A DNA stretch of 26,391 nt. Source: a virus. Positions 1-5,302 of the stretch are shown piece by piece. The position numbers and the translations under genes are program-made. Position 1 is the first letter of the stretch. Every line of letters starts with the position of its first letter. The notes under the pieces are model-generated. The model did not search any database and had not been told where the DNA came from. It saw only the letters and a list, made by a program, of their open reading frames with translations. The DNA is taken from IMG/VR virus record IMGVR_UViG_3300006622_000154, positions 1-26,391 of that record; one strand, 5' to 3'.

Positions 1-29
1 ATTTCTGTAGCAATTGGTTTAGTCCACAT
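1..29 (-). CDS. Partial PqqA-like small peptide (N-terminus only)
   Basis: On the minus strand an ATG at 29-27 opens a frame running off the left edge. The visible residues are MWTKPIATE followed by Ile or Met. An AAGGA Shine-Dalgarno lies nine bases upstream of the ATG. PqqA, the roughly 23-residue precursor of the redox cofactor PQQ, typically begins M-W-T-K-P-x-x-T-D/E-hydrophobic and continues to a conserved Glu and Tyr that are cross-linked. Only the beginning can be tested here; the Glu/Tyr pair would lie outside the window. It is transcribed away from the plus-strand island. I infer PqqA-like from nine residues plus a good ribosome binding site, so chance resemblance is possible. Confidence 0.4.
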
Positions 30-41
30 AATTTATGTTCC

Positions 42-70
42 TTGTTAGTTGATAGAGACTGAATTATAAT
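42..70 (+). promoter_or_regulatory. Sigma70-type promoter for the plus-strand island
   Basis: TTGTTA at 42-47 (four of six matches to TTGACA) is followed after exactly 17 bases by a perfect TATAAT at 65-70. Transcription would start near 77, giving a leader of about 60 bases before the gene at 136. The -10 lies in a small palindrome (ATTATAAT), so TATAAT also reads on the minus strand at 68-63, but no good -35 is present in that direction. Recognition by host RNA polymerase fits early expression of the island; this is inferred from the motif alone. Confidence 0.6.
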
Positions 71-135
71 TTGAAAATTAAATTTTAAGTAGAAAACAAT
101 GTATGAGTTTTATCTAATGAAATTATGGAGAAATT

Positions 136-432
136 ATGGAAGATAATATAAATCCAGATCACTACAAAAGAGGTGGCATTGAAACTATAGAATACCAACA
201 AGCCAAAATGAGCAAGGAAGAATTTTATGGTTATCTGAAAGGTAATGCACTCAAGTACATTAGTAGGGAAGGATTAAAATCAGAAAAGCTAACTGACAAG
301 ATAGATGATTGCAAAAAAGCAATATGGTATCTTGAACAAATGATTAAAGTTCATCAGACAGAATTAAAAGTTTTAGAAGTTAAAGCTAAAGAGAACGAAT
401 GGATAGATGATCCTTTAGTAGATGAAGATTAA
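136..432 (+). CDS. DUF3310 family protein
   Basis: This 98-residue protein has the pattern of the small phage family DUF3310: N-P-x-H-Y-K near residue 7, GGIETIEY at 13-20, then LKGNALKYISREG near 34-46 and KAIWYLEQMI near 61-70. Proteins of this family are common in phage early or replication regions and are sometimes labelled SaV-like or nucleotide-kinase-like; no biochemical role is firmly established. GGAG stands five bases before the ATG. It is the first gene of the plus-strand island, behind the promoter at 42-70. The end of the gene overlaps the ATG of the next at 422. The family call is firm; the function is unknown. Confidence 0.8.
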   Translation: MEDNINPDHYKRGGIETIEYQQAKMSKEEFYGYLKGNALKYISREGLKSEKLTDKIDDCKKAIWYLEQMIKVHQTELKVLEVKAKENEWIDDPLVDED

Positions 433-574
433 TTTAAACAAGCCACATCCATGTCATGTATGTAAAGAAGAAGGAAAATTTTTTTACAAAAAGTGGTGGT
501 GTGGTCATGACAAATATTTAAAAGGAGTTTGTAAGAATGAAAGGAAAAGAAACGCTAAAGAAAAACAAAGATGA
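422..574 (+). CDS. Cys-rich mini-protein, probable zinc knuckle
   Basis: A 50-residue frame starts with an ATG that overlaps the end of the DUF3310 gene. It carries C11-H-V-C14, then C27-G-H29 and C37, with two adjacent Trp at 25-26 and a very basic C-terminus rich in Lys and Arg. The spacing of Cys and His suits binding of one zinc ion, and the basic tail suits nucleic-acid binding. I recall similar small Cys-x-x-Cys proteins from marine phages, but no family name. Overlap on both sides (its last 38 bases overlap the next gene) supports a real coupled gene. Confidence 0.6.
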   Translation: MKINLNKPHPCHVCKEEGKFFYKKWWCGHDKYLKGVCKNERKRNAKEKQR

Positions 575-692
575 ATGGAAGGAACATAAGTTCATTTGGG
601 AAGGGTATAACTATTTTTTAATGAGCAAGAAAAATGAATTTCATATTGTTCATGAACAAACAGGCAGGATCGTAACAAAGGGGAAATTATGA
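537..692 (+). CDS. 51-residue hypothetical protein
   Basis: An ATG at 537 is preceded by AGGAG with suitable spacing. The frame runs to a TGA that overlaps the ATG of the winged-helix gene in an ATGA arrangement at 689-692. The product is strongly basic (many Lys) with aromatic residues in the middle (FIWEGYNYFL) and a short TGRIVTKGKL tail. It has no motif I recognise. The good ribosome binding site and the precise stop/start overlap are the main evidence that it is translated; it could be a nucleic-acid-binding accessory peptide, but nothing shows that directly. Confidence 0.5.
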   Translation: MKGKETLKKNKDEWKEHKFIWEGYNYFLMSKKNEFHIVHEQTGRIVTKGKL

Positions 693-1111
693 AATACGAA
701 AAACTAGAAAATCAAACTAACCTTCATTGGTATGAATTAGATGATGGTACAAGGTTACAAAGATATCAGCTATCGGATATGATTTTAGATTTATTTGATA
801 ATGGTAAAGAGCTAACTAATCCTGAAGTATCAAAATCTATAGGATTAAATGAACTAACTACAGCTCATATAATTAGAAGTTTATGCATCAAAGATTTATT
901 AGTTAGAAGAAAAACACAAAGGAATACTGTATATTCAAAAAAGATTGATTGTGCTTTAGCTTCAATGTTCTACCCAAAATCTATGATAGATAACTTTAAA
1001 ATAAAAGATGTTAAATCTCACAAAATGGATCAAGGAAAGAATATATCTTACCCTCAATCTGTGCATCATGAGTATGGTTGTGTGAATACTATCTACGAAG
1101 GTGGTGAATGA
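689..1111 (+). CDS. Winged-helix-like DNA-binding protein
   Basis: This 140-residue protein shows, at about residues 28-80, a helix (MILDLFDNGKELT), a second helix-turn-helix unit (NPEVSKSIGLNELTTAHIIR), and a short strand-turn-strand region (LLVRRKTQRNTVYSKK). This order is typical of a winged helix, as in MarR-like or replication-initiator folds. The C-terminal 60 residues are not recognised. The start overlaps the previous stop (ATGA) and the end overlaps the next start the same way, so it is embedded in a coupled operon. A role as transcription regulator of the phage is plausible from fold and company; the fold is inferred from the pattern only. Confidence 0.5.
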   Translation: MKYEKLENQTNLHWYELDDGTRLQRYQLSDMILDLFDNGKELTNPEVSKSIGLNELTTAHIIRSLCIKDLLVRRKTQRNTVYSKKIDCALASMFYPKSMIDNFKIKDVKSHKMDQGKNISYPQSVHHEYGCVNTIYEGGE

Positions 1112-1434
1112 GAATAACTAGACTTATGTCTATCCTAGAAGATTGGTCTAGGTGGATGAAGGTTGATAAACATAATTTAGGTTATCCTAGTGGTACAAGT
1201 TATTTTTCATCTGGCGGTGAATCTACTTCAGAAGTTTTTGAGGATATGGTTTCTGCAACCGATATGGAAAATATTAAAGTTGTTGATGCTGTTATTGATG
1301 GTCTTGAGAAAAATCAAAAGTCTGCAATTTACTACAGGTTTTTAGGCGGTAAGAAGCCAATGTTTTATGAAAAAAATTTAGATATGGCTATGGATAATCT
1401 TTTAACTATCACTGGCAAAAGAATTTATGCCTAA
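1108..1434 (+). CDS. Antiterminator Q-like protein
   Basis: The 108-residue product begins MRITRLMSILEDWSRWMKVD and continues with a GYPSGTSYFSSGG segment. A helical part follows, containing VVDAVIDGLEKNQKSAIYYRF and a C-terminal helix with LDMAMDNLLTI. A W-x-R-W start, a G-Y-P-S-x-S/T turn, then V-D-x-A-I/V-x-x-L-x-x-x-x-x-x-A-I-x-x-x-Y is the pattern I associate with small phage antitermination (Q-like) proteins that allow late transcription. The ATG lies in an ATGA overlap with the preceding stop, after GGTGG. If correct, it would control late genes such as the minus-strand structural block. The resemblance is from memory; a sigma-region-4-like helical protein is the alternative. Confidence 0.5.
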   Translation: MRITRLMSILEDWSRWMKVDKHNLGYPSGTSYFSSGGESTSEVFEDMVSATDMENIKVVDAVIDGLEKNQKSAIYYRFLGGKKPMFYEKNLDMAMDNLLTITGKRIYA

Positions 1435-1900
1435 TCTTATTTTATACATTAGTAGCGATCAGTTACAAAAAGCTAAAGATGAACAGATAAAATTTGATAG
1501 ACAAAAGACTCACAACAAGTTTAAGTGCAAAACAAATTACATTGGGTATTTAGGTGAGCTTGTATTTAATGAATATTTAAAAACAACTCCGCACCAGTTT
1601 GAATGGATATGCTACACAAAGAAAGCATGGGATAGTCCTGACTTTATTATCAATGGTAAAAGTGTTGATCTAAAAACTACCTTTAGTGATTCTATGTGGA
1701 TTCAAGATGAAAAGTTTGACACTTATGTATATGCACAAATAAGTGAAGATGAAACAGAAATGGAAATTAAAGGTTGGTTATCTAAAGATGACATAACCAG
1801 TATGAAACAAAAAAAATTGTGTGAGTTGGTAAAAAGAGATAACAGGATAGACTATGTCTTTAATCAATCTTTAATGAAAGCATTTATGCCTAGTTATTAG
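1427..1900 (+). CDS. PD-(D/E)XK nuclease superfamily protein
   Basis: In this 157-residue protein the nuclease core reads G-E44-L-V-F-N-E-Y-L, then P71-D72-F-I-I-N-G-K, then D81-L-K83-T-T. This is the E ... PD ... DxK arrangement of PD-(D/E)XK nucleases, with metal ligands E44, D72 and D81 and catalytic K83. The size matches small phage members of the fold. Its start overlaps the Q-like gene by eight bases; its 3' end overlaps the converging late operon by 11 bases (1890-1900). It could process phage DNA, act in recombination or degrade host DNA; the sequence does not tell which. The nuclease assignment is fairly firm, the role is not. Confidence 0.7.
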   Translation: MPNLILYISSDQLQKAKDEQIKFDRQKTHNKFKCKTNYIGYLGELVFNEYLKTTPHQFEWICYTKKAWDSPDFIINGKSVDLKTTFSDSMWIQDEKFDTYVYAQISEDETEMEIKGWLSKDDITSMKQKKLCELVKRDNRIDYVFNQSLMKAFMPSY

Positions 1901-3929
1901 TAGCTCTTATAATGCCATTTTTAAGTTTAGCATCTGGGAATACCTGTCTAACTAAATCTAAATAGTCAGCAGCTTTTTTGTTTTGCTGAAATCCTTTTGA
2001 TGTAGCTTTACCTATACCATCACCTTTACCCTGATAAACACTAATAAATACTTCGCCATCTTTTTTAACTGCATCTTTAGCTTGTTTTAATACTTTGAGC
2101 TGGTTAGCTTCTTCTTCAATAACATTAAGTACATTGTTGATTGTAGCAGTGTCAGCATTACCGCCAGAGACTGCATTTACAACATTATCGTTGTGAGCTT
2201 TAGTTCTGTTAAATGGATCATAGACTAAATTAGTTGCATCAGATTTTTGTAACAACTCATCAGCGTTATTAAATCTACCACCACCTATATCAATATTGAC
2301 ACTACCTTTTTTAAATACACCTTCTTTATTTAGCTGTGTAAATGCAGCAGGAAGTTTGGCACTATTTATAGATGTGTCTGCGGATGAAATTGCTTGTACA
2401 GGTTCATCCCATACAGAGCTAGTATTTTTCTGTAGTAACCCACCTGAAACTGTAGGGTTGCTTGTGGTTGGGTTTGAGAAAGTTTCTAATAAACCTTGCT
2501 GTCTTAATTTTTCTTGTTTAACTCTTTGTTCAAATTTTGGCATAACACTATCTAGCCATTCTTGATCAAACTTTTGTGTTGGATATCCTCTTTCTACAGC
2601 ATAAGCATCACCACTTGTAGGTTTGCCTAAATTTCTTCTATTTTTGTAAAATTCAGGAAATAGTTCAGAGTGTGGCATTTGCACTTGCATTTCACCAACT
2701 TGCGTACCACCAATATGAGTATTGTAAGTTGGATGTGGCATATTTGGATTTGTAATAATCATATTGTCAGGATCTATTTTTCCAACTCTATATGCTGACA
2801 TCATGTTAGGTGTATTAATTAAATTTGGATCTGTGATTGCTTTTTTAATTGGTGCTATTTCAGGAAATCCCATATTTTGAAATTTAGCTTGGCTACCTAT
2901 TTCGTTAAATTGAGTTCGTAATGCACCACCCCCATCTGCTGATAATTGTGCTCTTGCTTGAGGATGATTGATACCTAACCATTCAGGTCTAACTTTTCTT
3001 AATGCATCATCAAACTCTTTAATTGATTTTTTAGGTAAATCAATAGATTTAATTTCTTGTAAAAATCCATCGGTTAACATTGTATTAAATCTTAAAGAGT
3101 CATGACCTGCTGTTGTGTATATGGTTGCAGGATTGTATCCTTCGTCTAATAAACCTTTTGCTTTGTTGGTTATTGTTGTAACTTGACCTTTGTTTGATGC
3201 CCAAATGTTGTCATTTATATCACCAAACCTAGCACCGCCATGTAAAGGCACTCCGTTTATTAACGGAACTCCATCTATTTCAGTTAAAGTTCCTACATTA
3301 GACCTATCGCCTTTTGTAGTTACACCTGCTAATTTTTGATTATATAAATCTTCAGGTGTTATTATCTTTGGTGTTTTTGTATTTTCAAATGGAACAATAA
3401 CCGAAGTCATATCATCAATAGGTCTTAATTTTGTAGTATCTACAGTTATAGATTTTCCACTGGCTAAACTTGGAGTTGTTAATGGATGTATAAGTCCTTG
3501 CTTAACCGCATCCTTTCTTGTCATTTTGTTTTTTACATTAGATATTACTTTTTTAGTTTTTTTAATAACTGGCTTTGCAACTTTACCTATGGCTTTGGAT
3601 GGATCAGCAGCACTTAACAACATTCCACCAGTACCTAAAGCTACATCACTATAGTTATTTTTTGCTGCACCTCTACCTGCCATTCTTCCCATGTCTTCTG
3701 TAAATGGCAATCCAAGTAAATCCATTACACCAAAGTTACCCTTGCTACCTGCAATAGATTTTGCAGCAGGGGTAGATACATACTTGTCTAAAAATCCGTA
3801 AACATTTTCTTGAAGTGACATATTTCTTGCAGTTCTTGGCTCAAATGCATGATCTAAATATGGCTTTCTGTTTAATGCCTGTTCTAATTCAGACTGCATA
3901 GCAATTTTTTCTATCTCGTCTAATGTCAT
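1890..3929 (-). CDS. Large phage protein with C-terminal class I methyltransferase-like domain
   Basis: This is a 679-residue, probably multidomain protein. Residues 1-140 have a Gly/Ala segment (about 95-115) and a Lys-rich stretch. Residues 170-465 carry a long conserved-looking region (TPEDLYNQKLAG near 191, HGGARFGD 230-237, IWASNKG 242-248, IYTTAGHDS 270-278, HPTYNTHIGG 399-408, ELFPEFYKNRR 422-432). I recall this region from large polyvalent and virion proteins of phages. Residues 540-675 look like an S-adenosylmethionine-dependent methyltransferase: DIGGG at 547-551 (motif I), an acidic end of the second strand at YDPFNR 570-575, NNVLNVI 598-604, and KKDGEVFISVYQG 622-634. It is the last gene of the late block. 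Its ATG overlaps the previous stop (ATGA). The target of methylation is unknown and activity is not proven. Confidence 0.65.
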   Translation of the reverse strand: MTLDEIEKIAMQSELEQALNRKPYLDHAFEPRTARNMSLQENVYGFLDKYVSTPAAKSIAGSKGNFGVMDLLGLPFTEDMGRMAGRGAAKNNYSDVALGTGGMLLSAADPSKAIGKVAKPVIKKTKKVISNVKNKMTRKDAVKQGLIHPLTTPSLASGKSITVDTTKLRPIDDMTSVIVPFENTKTPKIITPEDLYNQKLAGVTTKGDRSNVGTLTEIDGVPLINGVPLHGGARFGDINDNIWASNKGQVTTITNKAKGLLDEGYNPATIYTTAGHDSLRFNTMLTDGFLQEIKSIDLPKKSIKEFDDALRKVRPEWLGINHPQARAQLSADGGGALRTQFNEIGSQAKFQNMGFPEIAPIKKAITDPNLINTPNMMSAYRVGKIDPDNMIITNPNMPHPTYNTHIGGTQVGEMQVQMPHSELFPEFYKNRRNLGKPTSGDAYAVERGYPTQKFDQEWLDSVMPKFEQRVKQEKLRQQGLLETFSNPTTSNPTVSGGLLQKNTSSVWDEPVQAISSADTSINSAKLPAAFTQLNKEGVFKKGSVNIDIGGGRFNNADELLQKSDATNLVYDPFNRTKAHNDNVVNAVSGGNADTATINNVLNVIEEEANQLKVLKQAKDAVKKDGEVFISVYQGKGDGIGKATSKGFQQNKKAADYLDLVRQVFPDAKLKNGIIRATNN

Positions 3930-4174
3930 TTTTTATTCCAAATAAATGTTAACCAATATTTCAATTTCTTAACCCTTTCTTGTTGATGTGGTTTGTCTAT
4001 TTTTTTTAAAAATTTTTGCCTAAATGCTAATGTTTTTTTAGATAAATTTAATGCTTCACAATAGACCATATAATCCTTGCTGTAGTTATCTGTTTCTGTG
4101 CCGTCAGGAAGTGTTATAAGCTTCGTGGTGCGACTTTTATTTGTTTCTGGTGTAAAGAGGTCTATACTAGTCAT
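3926..4174 (-). CDS. 82-residue hypothetical protein
   Basis: A TTG codon at 4177 precedes the ATG at 4174, and I take the ATG as start; no clear Shine-Dalgarno is seen. The start overlaps the end of the preceding small gene and the stop overlaps the start of the 679-residue gene (ATGA), so coupled translation is likely. The product has a short N-terminal part (MTSIDLFTPETNKSRTTKL), a turn, and then a basic helical half rich in Lys ending in KKLKYWLTFIWNKK. No family is recognised. The basic, aromatic end might bind nucleic acid or a partner protein; this is only a guess. Confidence 0.6.
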   Translation of the reverse strand: MTSIDLFTPETNKSRTTKLITLPDGTETDNYSKDYMVYCEALNLSKKTLAFRQKFLKKIDKPHQQERVKKLKYWLTFIWNKK

Positions 4175-4328
4175 CAAGGTCTTGTATGTTCATGTGAATA
4201 CTGTCTACAATTAATTCTACAGAGCTACCATCTGATAGATGTAATATTAACTCGGACTCACCTTGCACTATATCAACAGCATCTATAGTCTTATCTTGCA
4301 TATGCAATGCTATTGTGTGTACATCCAT
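4167..4328 (-). CDS. 53-residue hypothetical protein
   Basis: The open frame extends upstream to 4499, but that part lies inside the exonuclease gene. The internal ATG at 4328 is preceded by AGGA with eight bases of spacing and falls just after the exonuclease stop, so I choose it. The product (MDVHTIALHMQDKTIDAVDI...) is acidic and looks like alternating strands with a final DIQDLDD-like acidic tail. It has no recognised family. It lies between the exonuclease and a further small gene, all closely packed. Confidence 0.6.
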   Translation of the reverse strand: MDVHTIALHMQDKTIDAVDIVQGESELILHLSDGSSVELIVDSIHMNIQDLDD

Positions 4329-4339
4329 TTCAATTTTCC

Positions 4340-5080
4340 TTATATGGGTAAAGCCGAGTCTGATTTTATCTTTTCTATGGGGGTCTTCCCCTTTGACCAC
4401 TTCCCACAGTCTTGGCATTGAAATCTTTGATACTTGTTCGTCAGAGATAATATGACTCCTCTTTTTTGTAAATGATAACTTCCACAATTTGGGCAACAAG
4501 CTTCTTTAGTTTCTTGATTGTGATTTGGATGTACTCTTATCCATCCCTGTAATTTCTTATAAACTTCTTCAGTTAATTTTACATCATTAATATTGTATCT
4601 TTTCATCAACTTCCATGCTTTAGGATTTTTTGCCATACACTCAATCCATAACGGCATACCCTCATGAGAAGTTTTCATACCTATCCCAAGTAGCTGTGCC
4701 ACATAATCTAATTTATTACTAGCAAATCTAAACTTACCTCTTGCTGTTGTAAGTAGATCAATGTCTTTATATGGACTTGGCGGTGGTAATTTATGTATTA
4801 AAAATTCTTTGTTCAGCGTTGGCATATCAAACTTTTTACCATTATAAGTTATCACTGCATCAGCTTCATTCACTAACTCATGTATTTCTTTAATCATTTT
4901 TTTTGGAGTAGCATCATAAATACTAGAGAAAAAAGTTTTCTTTTTATCTAGCCACTTTGCTGCCCAACATAAAACTGTAGATGATTCTATAAGTTGATTT
5001 ATGCTAATGTTTTGCTGAAACAACCCCCAATGAAAACCTGTATGTGGACTTGTCTCTATATCTAATATAAGTATTTTCAT
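4340..5080 (-). CDS. DEDDy-type 3'-5' exonuclease with C-terminal zinc ribbon
   Basis: A GTG at 5095 could start the frame, but the ATG at 5080 has CAGG upstream and opens directly with MKILILDIETSP, the usual first strand, so I choose it (246 residues). Exonuclease residues are D7 and E9 (DIET), D85 (ITYNGKKFDMP), and Y162-x3-D166 (YNIND), the DEDDy arrangement of RNase H-like 3'-5' exonucleases, closest to YprB/RNase_H_2-type single-domain proteins. A zinc ribbon follows: C196-x2-C199 and C222-x2-C225. This would bind DNA or RNA and trim 3' ends. It is unusual among virion genes, but could act in DNA processing late in infection. Its ATG overlaps the stop of the upstream membrane peptide. 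Confidence 0.75.
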   Translation of the reverse strand: MKILILDIETSPHTGFHWGLFQQNISINQLIESSTVLCWAAKWLDKKKTFFSSIYDATPKKMIKEIHELVNEADAVITYNGKKFDMPTLNKEFLIHKLPPPSPYKDIDLLTTARGKFRFASNKLDYVAQLLGIGMKTSHEGMPLWIECMAKNPKAWKLMKRYNINDVKLTEEVYKKLQGWIRVHPNHNQETKEACCPNCGSYHLQKRGVILSLTNKYQRFQCQDCGKWSKGKTPIEKIKSDSALPI

Positions 5081-5199
5081 ATAAAAAACCTGCACAACAA
5101 AATAAAATAAAAAACAATCAAAGCAAAAGCTATCATTAAAAGTATAACTGTTGTTTTCACAAGTCTTTTAAATTTATTTGTTTCAATAAACCCAAGCAT
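5077..5199 (-). CDS. 40-residue single-span membrane peptide
   Basis: An ATG at 5199 opens a frame (MLGFIETNKFKRLVK...) with a basic N-terminal part followed by a continuous hydrophobic run at residues 16-36 (TTVILLMIAFALIVFYFILLC). It ends in a TGA that overlaps the ATG of the exonuclease. A GTG further in at 5157 would also keep the membrane segment. No strong Shine-Dalgarno is visible. The start overlaps the end of the other tiny membrane gene. The positive-inside arrangement (K and R before the span) suits an inner-membrane peptide with C-terminus outside. It might belong to a lysis cassette (holin-like), but no endolysin is adjacent. Confidence 0.45.
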   Translation of the reverse strand: MLGFIETNKFKRLVKTTVILLMIAFALIVFYFILLCRFFI

Positions 5200-5296
5200 A
5201 TAGTACACAAGCTATTATAGGTGTAATAGGTAATGCAAGAAATATAGCTATTGCTATAGCCATGCGTTTCATAAATAATTTATTTATGTCTTTCAT
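5183..5296 (-). CDS. 37-residue single-span membrane peptide
   Basis: An ATG at 5296 starts MKDINKLFMKRMAIAIAIFL, a short basic head followed by a hydrophobic span at about residues 13-36 that ends in AWVY. It begins just after the stop of the 690-residue internal protein and its end overlaps the next membrane peptide by 17 bases. A clear Shine-Dalgarno is missing; coupling to the upstream gene is likely. Two overlapping tiny membrane genes in a block otherwise without gaps are hard to explain as chance. Holin, spanin-like or injection-related roles are possible, none shown. Confidence 0.45.
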   Translation of the reverse strand: MKDINKLFMKRMAIAIAIFLALPITPIIACVLYAWVY

Positions 5297-5302
5297 AATA
5301 TT

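Noticed and set aside
63-70. Reverse-strand promoter for the PqqA-like gene using the palindromic -10
   Set aside because: TATAAT is present on the minus strand, but no acceptable -35 occurs at 16-18 bases, so a promoter in that direction is unsupported.
3252-3267. Small perfect hairpin (TCCGTT/AACGGA) considered as a terminator
   Set aside because: It lies within the coding region of the 679-residue gene at a short protein repeat (GVPL...NGVPL) and has no U-tract.
4329-4499. Upstream extension of the 53-residue gene inside the exonuclease gene
   Set aside because: The region codes for the zinc ribbon of the exonuclease, and the internal ATG at 4328 has a far better ribosome binding site.
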